DNA of 64,000 nt from positions 124,001 to 188,000 of the forward strand of contig QAOA01006272.1 of assembly GCA_003255065.1 (NCBI GenBank), read 5' to 3'. Positions 21,201 to 35,674 of this stretch are shown here, in pieces. How positions within the stretch are numbered: the stretch's first letter is position 1; each line of letters begins with the position of its first letter. The notes under the pieces were generated by a model. The model had not been told where the DNA came from. It searched no databases and saw nothing but the letters and a program-made list of their open reading frames with translations. Source of the stretch: Cercis canadensis. Taxonomy: Eukaryota; Streptophyta; Magnoliopsida; Fabales; Fabaceae. The position numbers were made by a program, and so were the translations under genes.

Positions 21201-23824
21201 TTAAATCTTTGGATTTGTTTTCATTATTGTCTTTCATACTTACTGATATATTTGTTAGTTGGAGGATCTGTGAATATGACCTCGCCAGCTTTCCTTCTTT
21301 TTGCTTATCTTTTAAATTTTCTGCAGAACAGTGAAGCCATGGTTTCAATTGATATGCCTGCTGGTCCATCTGAAGTGCTGGTCATTGCAGATGAGCATGC
21401 AATGCCTCGTCATGTAGCTGCTGATTTGCTTTCCCAGGTTTGATGAGTTTTAAAATACTTCTATTTCTTTTACAAAACATTGTCCATGTATATCATAAGA
21501 AGTTGGTTGTCTTTACTTTTCTTCTTCTTAAAAAGGTGAACTTCATACTAGATTTTAAACCTCATTCTAAAAGTTTCTACTTCTAGATTACGGTGTTAAT
21601 TATTCCGAAATTTGATATACGAAGTATTAAACGAGTGGCACACAGGAGATGGGAAGTGATCGGGGATTATTCTCTAACATGCATAAAGAAACCAAATTTA
21701 TGGACTTCAGAGATGGGGAGCAAAAGCATTTTGTCTGTCCAGTCAGAATCTGATAAAGATCATGGTCCTCCAGAGTGACACTTCTTTCCTTGGGATTTGT
21801 TTTTGTTCACATATTCATAAAACTTGGGTGCTCATGGCAATTATTGTAAACTTCAGCAAGTTGATATTATGTAGGTTCAGTTTTATTTTCCAAGCTAAAT
21901 TTTATGTAGTGTACATTTTATGGAGATGTGGAGTTTGTTCGAAAAAGAACTGTTGCTTTCTATCTATTTTTAACAGAGTCTAATGAAGAGTTTTAAGAAG
22001 TATTTTTAGATAATACCCTCTGGTGTTTACTTAAAGTTAGGTTCAGATTTCTGTCCAAGGAGGTGGGTTCCTCCCACACATACAACCCCTTCCATCCCAC
22101 ACTCATTTACCCATCCTATCCCATTATTTCCTTTCATTCAACCCCATAGTCATTTAAAATTCCTGGGCTACTTTTGTTACTGAATAAAATGACCTAAGTG
22201 TCTATATCAAGTTATTATTCAAAATTCAAAATGCTATACGTGTGAGATATTCAAACGTTTGACATCCCTGTGTCTATGATGTGTTCAATCTTCAATTTGA
22301 TTTACTTTTCTTTCTCCTTTCAATATAGACAGATTTGTATCTAACTCATGAAATTTGAGGCTATCCAGTTTAACATTTTACCATTCTCAAATCTTAATTT
22401 TTAAGACTGCTATTATGTCAAAGAAAGCCATTTACTGTCAAGCATATTTGGTACTTACTGACAACTTGAAACTGCTATCCTGCTCTTTAAAACACATCCA
22501 TGAGCATAACATGAGAGATTATGTTTTGCTTTCTTGTACACAACTGATGAATCTGCAACTAATTTACAAATTTTCAGGCGGAGCATGGCCCTGATAGTCA
22601 GGTTGTTCTTGTAATTGCTGGAGATGGTGTGGATTTGAATGCCATACAAGAGGAGCTCAGCAAGCAGTGCAAGAGTCTTCCAAGGGGAGAGATTGCCTCT
22701 AAAGCCCTAAGCCATAGTTTTATTGTGTTTGCCCGTGATATGCTTGAGGTTAGTCTTGTTCTCCAAGTATGTATTTATATGCTTAGGCCCATGTAAAGTC
22801 CTTTGATGTGAACTGCTTTGATTTAAATCTGTGTTTAATAATGCAAATCTGATTGTTTGTGTAGTTAGGGTGTAGTATATCTGTATGTTGCATTGAATGT
22901 TAGGATTATCTCCTTGGTATTTCAGCAGTTTGTAACTTTCTTTTGAAAGAACAAAAAACAAACCTTAATTACTGCTTTGTTTATTGTAAATCAATAGTTT
23001 CTAGTTTAGTCCTTTTTTTTTGGTCTAGCTGATTTGCTTTTAATTCATTAGTATTATCCTTGGAGTTTCAGAAGTGATATTTGTTTTTTAATCTTTCAGG
23101 CAATTACTTTCTCAAACTTATATGCACCTGAGCATCTAATCGTGAATGTGAAAGAGGCAGAGAAGTGGGAGAATTTCATTGAGAATGCTGGTATGTTATG
23201 GTTTTTTTTCCTTTTTTATAGCTTTTCTTTTTCTTGATGGAGGAGGTTGGAGTGGGTCTTCTTTATCCTCTGTGTCTATATTTTCTTTCCGCTAATGAAT
23301 TCTTCTTTCATCCAAAAATGAAAGAATGATGAATAGGGTAATAAACATGAAGGTTTTACAAACAAATTCATTGTTGACCATAGTGCACATGGTTTCCTGT
23401 CATTCAGATGCCTGAAACTGAGAAAAAAAGGGGGGAATCAAGACATTGAATTGTATTTTGGTGCCATTTTCTTGACATTGCATTCATTTGATGACTTTGT
23501 TCCGTTAAGCACAAAGCATTTGAAAGCTTGTCAATTGCCTCTGCAGGTTCTGTGTTTTTGGGGTCGTGGACACCAGAGAGTGTTGGAGATTATGCAAGTG
23601 GAACCAACCATGTCCTTCCTACTTATGGATATGCAAGGATGTATGGTGGCGTTTCACTGGACTCTTTTCTAAAGTACATAACTGTGCAATCTCTCACAGA
23701 GGAAGGTCTCAGAAAACTTGGGCCATATGTAGCAACCATGGCTGAGGTTGAAGGTCTTGAAGCCCACAAAAGAGCAGTTACTCTAAGGCTTCAGGACATA
23801 GAAGCCAAGCAGGTTTCAAGATGA
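18237..23824 (+). CDS. HDH: Histidinol dehydrogenase, chloroplast (HDH copy 1, intact)
   Basis: The enzyme oxidises L-histidinol to L-histidine with 2 NAD+, the last two steps of histidine synthesis, in plastids. Coding exons: 18638-18761, 19121-19242, 19325-19377, 19518-19590, 19738-19839, 20291-20392, 20513-20584, 20655-20717, 20849-20890, 21126-21185, 21327-21437, 22578-22748, 23100-23190, 23547-23824. All joins are GT/AG and in phase, giving 487 residues. The N-terminus is a plausible transit peptide. By spacing with E. coli HisD, the zinc ligands are Q308, H311, D410 and H469 and the catalytic pair is E376-H377 (APEH). All are present. A 5' UTR intron seems to start at 18251 (CTG/GTAACG), but only 14 bp of the upstream UTR exon remain. 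Beyond that the promoter of copy 2 is not found and a hAT element lies just upstream. Confidence 0.93.
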
Positions 23825-25145
23825 GATCATGCCTTATCAACCATTCTCTTTCTCTCTTGCTAGCCCGTACCTCTTAATTTATGCCAATTGTAAAGCATTT
23901 TTATGAAGAGGTTACTGGGGGCTTATGTAGCATTAGTACTTTGAGCAGTTCCCATTAATTGACCTTTCCTGTTTGTTTTCCCTCTTCACCGAAACCCATT
24001 CTAATGTTCATCTGATAAAACGAAAGGAAAATGATAATCAAGAACTGCAACAGTTTACTTTGGCTTATGATCATCTAAACGACACAGCACTATGACATTA
24101 TATTGCAATCCTAAAACCAATGATTCACCGTTCGTTATGATGTTTCTGTCAATTAATTGGCAGTTATTCTTCTCACCCTCGTATTAATCAGAATTGCTCT
24201 CTTATGTTTTTGAGGGGACATCACAGTGGTTGAGTGTTAATAGGTTCAAATTCTAATGGGTGCGGATGGGATGGGATTTTACAAGGGCATCCGTTGTCTA
24301 GCCTCCAATGGACCAAAAAAATAATAAAGAGTTGCTCTCTAGGCAAATTGACTAACAAAATATACTTTGAAAAATTATTTATCGAAATAGAGTATTGTGC
24401 AAACTTTTTGTTAAAATAATGCACTTTCAATTATTTTATTTATGAGACAGACAAAATGAGTCATGCTACTTACAAAATAGTGTGATTTTTTTTTTTCTCT
24501 GCGTGCCTATTAATAATTTAATTAAAATTATTACAAATTGATAAATAGTTTCTAAACGACCTCATTTGTATAAATATTTTACAAAATTGTATTTTTTAGT
24601 CATTTTGCCCTCTAACTATGTTATTTATTGAACCTGTTAGTTAATTGGCAATATATCACAGAAATATCCAGTGAAAACAACAAACTTCTATGGTAATGTA
24701 GATAACATTATGGTGACATTTCAAACCAGATTTCTATGACTTAAAAAAAAATCAATAATAATTGGCGAATGAAAATTTTTTGTTACTACAAACACTGTTT
24801 GCTTCATACCAAAATTTTTCCCTTTTTCCTTCTTTTCCTTTTCTTCCATTTCCTCTCCTCTCCACTCCTTTCCCTTCCAAAGGAACTCCCAAACAGACCC
24901 TAAATGAAGGTGAGTTGATCAAAGTTTTGAATTTAAACATAAGCTGAAAAATCATCTTTACACCCCTAAGGTGAAACATGTAGAAAATTTGAGCAGTAAA
25001 AAAAGGTTTAAGGTGATCTAATTAATTTCAAATGTTGGCATGTGTTAAAAAAATTGTGAAAAGGAATGCCCTCCTAACTTAACTCCTAGCTTGAGCTCCT
25101 TGCATGTCTACTAATCAGTCTTACATCTTTTTTCTCTAGCCGACA
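23825..25145. repeat. Downstream part of the HDH segmental duplication
   Basis: The HDH 3' flank is shared with 41.7-42.86 kb at a few percent divergence, with indels of up to about 100 bases. The shared block runs up to the N at 25146, where this contig ends, so the true right edge of the duplication is not seen. No gene recognised inside. Confidence 0.75.
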
Positions 25146-25146
25146 N

Positions 25147-27089
<1,943 letters not shown>

Positions 27090-27730
27090 TAATTTATAAG
27101 GCATTGTAATGGAGACCTTGCACCTGTCAGATTAAGATTTGTGGTTCTCAGTCAACAAGTGTGCTTTGTCATGCCTTTAAGAGAGTCACATCAAAATGAA
27201 GTTATATTTGTTTTCTTTTTGCTACTGTGTGCTGATAAAATAAAATGTAACGTTTAAAATACAGTTGTCAAGTGTGTCGTTAAAAAATGATCTAAACTCA
27301 GAGAAATTGTCAATGGAAGGCGTTTTCTGTCGATTGTTAAACCAAATGTTAGGAATCCAACAAGTAGGGTGTGGAATGTGGATCATGATCATGCCCAGAT
27401 ATGTTCTCATTATGCAATACCAAAAAATTAAAAAACATAGAGACTATGAAACACAGTGAAGCATCAGACCCTTTGCCCTTCACTTTCACTGTTTGTTGGA
27501 TATATGAAATGAGGTTATTCTTATATTTGACAACCAAAAAAAGTACGGAATAGTGATTCTATTTAAGCAAGGATGAACATTCATATATATAACTCTTGCA
27601 TTTAACCAAAAAAAGTTACAGTGACAGATGAAGAATACTCCCACACTGAGAAGTCTAAGATTCTTGCATTTACATGTGGGTTCGAAAAATGAAAAGTCAT
27701 TTCCTCTATATACTTTAAATTCTTGCTTCC

Positions 27731-27761
27731 TCCTCTCTCTCTCTCTCTATATATATATAGT
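27731..27761 (+). promoter_or_regulatory. CT tract and TATA-like sequence of the CPS-like gene
   Basis: A (CT)n run is followed by TATATATATAG about 65-75 bp upstream of the ATG at 27824. The position and pyrimidine-plus-TATA arrangement are typical of plant core promoters. 27090-27730 shows no gene and is the distal promoter. Confidence 0.55.
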
Positions 27762-27823
27762 TTCAACTTCAAGTCTGTTACCCACAGAGGCGCAGCAAAA
27801 GAGATAGGAAAGGATCATCGATC

Positions 27824-30800
27824 ATGTCTTCTGTGATGTCCATTCACAATCTTCGCCCTAGTCTTCCTTCTTCTTCTGCGCTTCCTCCCATTCTTTCTTC
27901 TCCTTTCTCTTTTCTTCTTCCATGCTCTAATAATACCTCTTCTTCGGGTCAGTTACACTTTCTATATTATTCTTCAAACTTGTTCTCTTCTTTCAACCAA
28001 CTGCTTTTTATTTTTTATTTTAAATAGGTATAACTAGAAGGCCTCTCCAGGATAAAGACAAACATGTGAACTGTAGGTTTCGTCCAACATGCAACGTCTT
28101 ATCTAGTTCTCGGATTCAAGGTGATATAAATTGACTTCAGAAATTTATGTATTTACAACATGCGTTTATTTTATGATTGAATTCAGAAAATGGAATATGT
28201 TTGTCACTGTGCAACAGCCAATGATGATTTTATTCTGCAGAATATGCTCAAGTGTCTCCGGATAGTACTCCAGCAGCTCTTCTATGGCATGAGACACTCA
28301 AAGACAACATAGAAGGGGATTCTCTTTCTCAGGTGCTCCATCTGAAATTTTAGAGTAATAATAATAATAATAGTTTTTTCGTCTTCATGTCAATCTTTTT
28401 TGTTTCCTTAAATTTGTCACCATAGAAATACTAAAAAATGACAGTCAAAGGCTTAATGATAGCATTTATATATAATAGTTATTTAGATTTCTGAATTTAT
28501 GTTTATGATTATCAAAGGTTTATGTGACAAACGAGATCAGAAAACGGATACATGCCGTGAAATCAATATTAGGGTCCATGGAAGATGGAGAGATAAGCAT
28601 CTCAGCTTATGACACAGCATGGGTTGCACTTGTAAAGCACATTGATGGAAGTGATAGACCTCAATTTCCAGCCTGTTTAGAATGGATTGCTAACAATCAG
28701 CTTCCTGATGGCTCCTGGGGTGATGCTCAATTATTTTTGGCACATGATAGGATTATTAACACTTTGGCTTGTGTTATTGCATTGAAGACTTGGAATATCC
28801 ATCCTGAAAAGTGTGACAAAGGTAACATTACTATCTGTCTTTTTTTTTTTTTAATAAAAAAAAAAAAGCTATTGCCCGCCAAAAGTAATCAACTCAAATT
28901 GTGACTGTCATGTGTAGGAATGAATTTTTTTGAAGAAAATCTTAACAAGCTCGTGGATGAGAATGATGAGCATATGCTAATCGGCTTTGAAGTTGCATTT
29001 CCTTCACTTCTGGATATAGCTCGAAGTTTAAACATTCAAGTGCCTAATGATTCTCCTATCTTAAAAGACATCTTTGCAGCGAGGGACTTAAAATTGAAAA
29101 AGTATATATATTATGCATAACATAACTAACTTAATATGCATTTAGTCCTTCTAATTTTTTAGATTAATTCTATGCATTAATCTGTTTCATATCTCGAATT
29201 TGTTAATGTATTAATTGTGTTTGTGGGGGTTTGGAATTTGATAGAATACCTAAGGACGTGTTGCATAAAGTGCCCACAACACTGCTTCATAGCTTGGAGG
29301 GTATGACAGATCTGGACTGGAAAAAGCTTCTAAAATTGCAGTCCCAAGATGGGTCCTTCTTATTTTCTCCATCCTCCACTGCTTTTGGGCTCATGCAGAC
29401 CAAAGATGAAAATTCTCTCAATTACTTAACCAAAATAGTGAATAGGTTCAATGGGGGAGGTAAAATTTTATCCATGCTCGCTCGGCTAATTTAATTTCTC
29501 TAAATGTATATTAATAGCATCTTCTATTTATTTCTTTTATCAAACAGTTCCATCTGTGTACCCTGTGGATTTGTTTGAACACGTTTGGGTTGTTGATCGG
29601 CTAGAGCGTCTTGGAATTTCAAGATATTTTGGGCAAGAGATCAAGGAGTGTATGAAATATGTTAGTAAGTATTGGACTGAAAAGGGTATTTGCTGGGCAA
29701 GAAATTCCGAGGTTCAAGACATTGACGACACAGCAATGGGATTTAGACTACTTAGGCTACATGGCTACCAAGTTTCACCCCGTAAGTCTAACATCGTCTT
29801 AAAAATTAGTTTTTTTACCTTGTACTACATATCAGTCTATCACTTAATTGGATTCTTTCTGAATTTTTAAATTACATTTTAGAATAGTGGTTTTAATTAA
29901 TTAATTTTGTTTCTGATACAATTAATGAATAGGTGTGTTGAAGTATTTTGAGAAAAATGGTGAATTCTTCTGCTTTGCTGGGCAATTAAGTCAAGCAGTG
30001 ACAGGAATGTTTAATCTGTATAGAGCTTCTCAGGTGCTATTTCCAGGGGAGAACATTCTTGAGGATGCCAAGCATTTCGCTGCCAATTTTTTGACTCAGA
30101 AACGAGCTGCTAATCAACTTTTTGATAAATGGATCATAACTAAGGACTTACCTGGCGAGGTAAAACTTTTTATGACAATTTTTCAGTATTTAAAGTGGAC
30201 CTAGAAAAAGTAGTTTGATTGACAAATAAGTCTACAGGTGGGATACGCATTGGATGTGCCATGGTATGCGAGCTTACCTCGGTTGGAGACAAGGTTTTTC
30301 ATTGAACAATATGGTGGTGAAAATGATATCTGGATTGGCAAGACTCTCTATAGGTATTTTTTTAAAAAAAAAAATTCTCATTTATATATGTATAAAATAT
30401 ATTATTTAATTCAACCAAAAAAATATAATCAAATTGCCCGTTTGACATGCAGGATGCCCTACGTGAACAATGATGTCTATCTGGAGCTTGCAAAATTTGA
30501 TTACAACAATTGCCAAGCAGTGCATTATACAGAATGGGAAAGAATTCAAAGGTAAAAGCGAAACAAGCGAGTATTCGTATATCTCAATGCTTTAGTTAAT
30601 AGAATATTGTTTACACAAATTACATTGATTGATCTCTCAAATTGTATTAGGTGGTACTCTCAATGTAGACTGGAAGAGTTTGGATTGAGTAGAGAGAGTG
30701 TTCTGTTTGCGTATTTTATGGCGGCAGCAACCATATTTGAGGCTGAGAGATCTCATGAGAGACTTGCATGGGCTAAAACCGCAGCTTTGATTCAGACTAT

Positions 30801-31602
30801 TACATCCTATTTAGACAATCAACAATCCAGGACAGCTTTTGTGGATAAATTCGGTAACTACATGAGCGGAACAAACTATTCAAACGGAGTTGGGTAAATA
30901 CTAAATACTCTTCAATTTTGCAATACCCAAGTTGCCAAATGGAGAAAATAACTTGCATATTTGTTGCAGATTGAACCAGAATGATGCAGAGGACCAACTC
31001 CTGAGTATTTTGCTTAGAACCCTAGATTACCTGGCGTTGGACACTTTTCTAGCTCGCGGTCATGAAATTGCCCATCATCTGCATCAAGCTGTGAGTATTT
31101 TTTTCTATTTATATGCACTATATACTTGGGAAGAGATAAATTCCTCTTTTCTAGATTTTTATTCTCTTATTTTGAATTTTCAATTCAGTGGCAGAAGTGG
31201 CTGTCAAGTTGGAAAATAGCAGGGAAGATGTCCAACAGAGAAGCAGAACTGCTGTTGGAAATGATAAATTTAACTGCTGGCCATTGGTCGGAAGAGATAG
31301 TGATCAATCCTCAGTACCAGGGATTACTGGAAGTCACTAACAAAGTCTGCCATCTATTGCGTAATTACCAAAGGAACAAGGATTGCATCTTGAGTTCGTT
31401 AAACAACGTTACTACACCAGAAATAGAATCAGAAATGCAGCAACTTGTGCAATTGGTGCTCCAAAATCCTTCTAATGGCATAAACTCTAACATCAAGAAT
31501 ACATTCCTCACTGTGGCAAAGACTTTCTATTACGCAGCCTTCTTTGATCCAGGAACCATTAGATCTCATATTGCCCAAGTTCTCTTTAATAGAGTGATGT
31601 AA
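27824..31602 (+). CDS. Class II diterpene cyclase, ent-copalyl diphosphate synthase family, 13 exons
   Basis: Exons: 27824-27947, 28028-28120, 28241-28332, 28518-28821, 28918-29101, 29245-29459, 29548-29781, 29933-30159, 30238-30353, 30453-30551, 30651-30893, 30970-31090, 31189-31602. All GT/AG and in phase, 821 residues, normal for the family. A Ser-rich plastid transit peptide is followed by the gamma, beta and alpha domains. The protonating motif is intact (DIDD, 395-398) and there is no DDxxD, so it should cyclise geranylgeranyl diphosphate by protonation only. By spacing to Arabidopsis CPS, His281 matches the catalytic base His263 (LHS motif) and His349 matches His331, linked to Mg2+ inhibition in gibberellin-type enzymes. 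Position 340, Asn322 in Arabidopsis CPS (PNV motif), is Ser here ([11 protein letters not shown]). The product may therefore not be ent-CPP. No class I synthase or P450 lies nearby. Confidence 0.93.
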
Positions 31603-31612
31603 TCAACTCACT

Positions 31613-31627
31613 AATAAATAGAATAAA
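31613..31627 (+). promoter_or_regulatory. Two AATAAA poly(A) signals after the CPS-like gene
   Basis: AATAAA at 31613-31618 and 31622-31627, 11-20 bp past the stop codon. They fit the plant near-upstream element, though so close to the stop that a later site could be used. Confidence 0.5.
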
Positions 31628-31804
31628 CGTCATTTTTTTTTATTCTATTATCTCTAGTACCTTCAAATAATCTAAAAGAAAATCAATAATAGCAAACATG
31701 CTGATAATTTTTTCTGTATATATAGAGGAAGATGTAATAGCAAACATGTTGATAACATCATAAGCTCTAGTAAAACAATCATAATAGTGATTGTTGTAGT
31801 ATAA

Positions 31805-32192
31805 AACAAAAATGAGTAAAACTCTTTTATAGTTCTTGAAAAATTCAGTCATTGACAAATTTGTCCTTTAAAAATTTTCGGTGATAAATTGGTTATTGAA
31901 TTATTATTTCGCTGACAAATTACTCATTTGGTATGCAAGATCAGTGAAAATAAAATGAGGACTTGAATGAAAAATAAGAAGGCTTAAACATAGCTAGGCA
32001 AGATCAGAGAAAAAAAATTTAGGAAAAGGGTCTACAGAGGTCCAAAACTTTTCTCATTAAAGTACCATAAGACTAATTTGTCAAACAGAATAATAATTTA
32101 AGGACCAATTTGTCACTGAAAATTTTTGGAGGACGAATTTGTCAATAACTACATTTTCTAAGGACTAAAAAAGGGTTTTACTTAACAAAAAT
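31805..32192 (-). mobile_element. Mutator-type MITE, 370 bp, with 9-bp target duplication
   Basis: The element is 31814-32183, bounded by AACAAAAAT at 31805-31813 and 32184-32192 (perfect 9-mer). Its ends are GAGTAAAAC...GTTTTACTT with long inverted arms of about 110 bp each (GACAAATTTGTCC and TGACAAATT..TTGAATTATTATT motifs). It is an inverted relative of the MITE at 32975. No coding capacity. Confidence 0.85.
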
Positions 32193-32287
32193 TTAATAGT
32201 GGTTGGCAGATCTCAACGTTCATCCAAATGCAAGCAATTGCCAAGTCTAAGTTCCTAGTACATAGCAGATTCTAGATGTCCAATAGT

Positions 32288-33960
32288 CTATTTCTGGATG
32301 TAAGAAGCCACGTTGAGCTCAATGTCTTCTTTGGCCTGTTTATCAAATGGTTCCTCACCAATGTACAAGTCTAAGATTGATGAACTTAGAAGTTTACTCT
32401 GGATGCTTCCCACTTCCTTTCCATCAACTACAGGAAATAAGATAAAATTAATGCTGAAGTTTATTGTTCCAACGTAGCAAAATAGATGATTAAGAAACAT
32501 GGCCTATCACTTTGTAAAACACATAGTCAACTGAACCTGACAGATTAGAACAATTTTCTTTTTTAACATAAAGGAGTACCCCTGACATGTTCCAACGTAG
32601 TACAGGGTCCACCTTGAGAGTCATCCAAGGATTAAATTAAATGCTCAAGGAATACCCATAAACAAAGGCTTATCATGCTATATAACTGCATAAGGAAGGT
32701 ACTAAATACTTTTCAAGTCCTAAATAGAAACCTTTATTCATTCCAACTAATCATCCTAAACCCTGTTCTTTAGGTGCAATAGATAACCACGGCTCTTTAT
32801 CAATGCCAAAGGTTTAGTGGAAAGTACAAGTAAAAATACATGATGTCCAAATTTCAACATTAAATGAGACAGTATAGTATAAATTGTCAGTTCCCAGGGA
32901 TGAATGAGACTATATCTGCAGTTTTATTTCTATTCATGCAAAAGCTTCATATAGCTAATTTGGAATATGATGTAGAGTAAAACCATTTTTTGGTCCTTGA
33001 AAAATGTAGCTATTGACAAATTCGTTCTTCAAAAATTTTCAGTGACAAATTAGTCCTTGAATTATTATTCTGTCTGACAAATTAGTCTTCTGGTACTTTA
33101 ATGAGAAAAGTTCTGGACCCTTACAGACGACTCATTTCCTAAAATTTTTTCACTGATCTTGCCTAGCTATATTTAAAGTTTCCTTTTCTCATTCAAGTCC
33201 TCATTTTCTTTTTACTGATTTTGCCTACCGAATGACTAATTTGTCAGCAAAATAATAATTCAATGACCAATTTGTCACTGAAAATTTTTACAGGATGAAT
33301 TTGTCAATTGCTACATTTTTTAAGGATTAAAAAAGGGTTTTACTCTATTATGTATTTCTCAGCTCTTGGGAAGACTAGTCAACCTACAGGGACACTCGTG
33401 AAGTTAGACTCAGTACCAACTAAAGTCAAAAACTGATTAGCAACTTGTTCAGCGGAGAATTCAACTCAGCCTTAATCCCACAGATGCATCAATTCTTAGC
33501 TGAAGCTTCTGAATCTCTGTTCGGAAGAATGATAGAAAAATGTCATACCAAATGCATAAACATCAATGTTCTTTAACCCTAAAATGCTTTTCTTTCGCAA
33601 CCCAATTCCACAAAGTTTGAGAGAATAGCCCAGAATCGAAGGGAACGACGCTCCAGTCTTCGACTCGACTACTGGATGCTAATTATCGGCCAAACTCAGT
33701 GAACCCCAAAGAGGCAATGAGTGGTTCGAAGAGAAGAAGAAATTCAAGGCATTCTGCAGAAATGTGTTCTGTGAGCTTGCTATGTTATGCTAGACGGAGG
33801 TTGCAGCAAATGCAGCCGTGGCTCCGGCGACGGCCAACGCCCCGACGGAGAAGGCAGTGGTGGAGGGAGAGAATGGGCGTGAGGTGGCAGTGGCCGGTGG
33901 GTGGCTGTGGGGACGCCCTGGAGGCTGAGAAAACAAGAAGGGGAAGCGTAGTGACACCAT
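32288..33960 (-). pseudogene. FAP3-like (chalcone-isomerase fold) gene, broken
   Basis: The last exon (about 32430-32288), after a TGTAG acceptor, reads DGKEVGSIQSKLLSSSILDL, YIGEEPFDKQAKEDIELNVA and a stop, the C-terminus of plastid fatty-acid-binding protein FAP3, a non-catalytic chalcone-isomerase relative. The first exon starts at 33960: MVSLRFPFLFSQPPG, an Ala-rich transit-like stretch, QNALNFFFSSNHSLPLWGSL, and after frame changes LRKKSILGLKNIDVYAFG with a GT donor near 33548. Exon 1 holds at least two in-frame stops and a frame change. Middle exons that should carry the ligand-binding core are not visible in 32431-33547, where a MITE sits. Hence a pseudogene, though exon ends and last exon are well kept. 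Confidence 0.78.
32966..33354 (+). mobile_element. Mutator-type MITE, 371 bp, second copy
   Basis: The element is 32975-33345 with ends GAGTAAAACC...GGGTTTTACTC and arms of about 110 bp. Flanks TATGATGTA (32966-32974) and TATTATGTA (33346-33354) match at 8 of 9. It is inserted inside the broken FAP3-like gene, in the opposite orientation to the copy at 31814. Confidence 0.85.
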
Positions 33961-34020
33961 GTTTTCCGTTACATTCAGAGATTCAGATTTCAGAACACAC
34001 TAATACTTAATAAACCACAG

Positions 34021-35520
34021 TAAGAAAAAGAAAACCGGGATTTTATGGTAACACGTAGCGATGTCATGCGGTGAGTATTCATCATTAAGAAGTAATTTTT
34101 ATAATTTTATTAAATATAAAATATAATTTATTTTATTTTTTAAATAAATTTAATATTTAATATTTAAAGATTATCAATTATATATATTATTAACACATTA
34201 ATTATGATCATATAATATATCATACCACATCATTATCAAAAAATATTTAAAAAACCAAAACACTAATAAAAATAACTTTTTTTTTGTCAAATAAAAATAA
34301 AGCTCTTGATATTTTTTATGTGAATACTTTTAATTTTTTTGATAAATTAAGTAACTTAGTGCTGTACAGGTTGATTTACTGTTATATGAATCATTGAAGC
34401 AATTTGATCCTATTACAATTTTGCAGATTGGGTTGTTCAAGTTTATGTTATTTATGACCATAAATCACTAATATTTGATTTTGAGATATGACTCTGGTTG
34501 TTGGGTAAAAGTTGAGTGAGGGCTGAAGACTGTTACTGTAGTCGCCTATCTTGGGAGTTTGAGGATGTATCATCTAGGCCCCGTTTAAGTAAACATCTTA
34601 TTTAAGCGTTTATATAAGAAAATCTTATGTAAAAAACTTTTATACTATAAGCTCCTTTTAAATTAAGCTATTTAATGTTTAGATACATACTCGAATAAGC
34701 GCTTTTAAAATCAATAAATTCTTTCTAAAGAATTTGGGTAGACAAATGTATAAGTGCTTATAATTGTGAAAATTACTGAAAATGACATTAATAAGCGCTT
34801 ATTAAAGATTATGTTTGGATAAATAAGCACTTTGTTATAATTTAAAAAAATTAATAATAAAATATTTTATATTAGTGCTATAATTACTATATTTTAATTC
34901 AAGTAGTTAATTTTTTGTTGTTAGTTATGGCTTCTCAACTCAATAATCAAATAATTTTCTTCTATCTTTCCTCCCATTTACAGTACAATGTCTCATGATT
35001 AATAAACAGGAATTTCTTTAACCAGTTCTTATAGTAGACAAACTACATGCTAGTGCTATTTCTAGATTGTGGTTTAGATTCTTAGTAATTGAGATAGGTT
35101 TGAGTTATTTACAGACAGAAGTATTGGCACTTGGCAGCTAGTGTAATTAGCAAGTTCCATATTGAGCACTGGGGAATAATAGTTAGGGAAGATAGAAGAA
35201 GTATCCAAATGGAAAAAAATAGCCAACATGTGTACTTCTTCACCCTGGCTTCATATAATCAGAAGCAGAATTTAAGCGGTAGTTTGAAATACTCGCATTG
35301 TTTGTTTCTAACTTTTTTCTTCATCAAATTCTAATTCAACCCCCAACTTGCATAATTTGCAATCTGGCACTGCCTCAACACTAGTTGGGGATGAACCCTA
35401 ATGTATAGTTGCTGAGCAAATTAAATTCTGACTATGTATTTTAATTTTTAAATTTGAGATTTTTATTTATGAGTTGACTTTAAAACCTTAGTAAAACAAG
35501 TTGCAAACTTTTTTTTGACC
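34021..35520. other. Intergenic, AT-rich, possible MITE end near 34577
   Basis: No gene recognised. GGCCCCGTTTAAGTAAACAT near 34577 resembles the GGCCCxGTTTGG end of Tourist or hAT MITEs, and the following 270 bases are rich in AAGCGCTTATT-like palindromes, but I could not fix a matching right end. Confidence 0.35.
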
Positions 35521-35674
35521 TAGGGTGGAGTGGATCACCTGAGCCCTGGCCCAACTTCCCCATCTCTTCTCTCTGTCGGGTTCCTCTTTTTCTTGTTTCT
35601 CAAAAAGAAAATTCAAAGCCAGAAGCAGCATTCAGCAACCAGCCACCAGCATCGGAGCTCAACGGCAGCAGCTG
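35521..35674 (+). promoter_or_regulatory. Promoter-proximal and 5' UTR exon of HDH copy 2
   Basis: A C- and A-rich untranslated-like stretch (CAACCAGCCACCAGCATCGG..) ends at CAGCAGCTG/GTAACGAG, a good donor that would splice to the AAG before GTGACG-ATG at about 36062. The homology with copy 1 begins only at AACGGCAGCAGCTG (35661/18237), so this region is unique to copy 2. Confidence 0.55.

Noticed and set aside
24230-24320. A second SINE with GGTTCAAATTCTA as B box
   Set aside because: No A box at the right spacing, no target duplication and no defined tail.
27731-31602. A plant diterpene biosynthetic gene cluster
   Set aside because: Only one terpene synthase is present. No class I synthase, P450, dehydrogenase or transporter of that pathway was found in the window.
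33699-34010. Arg-rich 103-residue plus-strand frame
   Set aside because: It is the antisense of the transit-peptide exon of the FAP3-like pseudogene. The Arg and Trp richness is a reading-frame effect of a Ser/Pro/Ala-rich exon.
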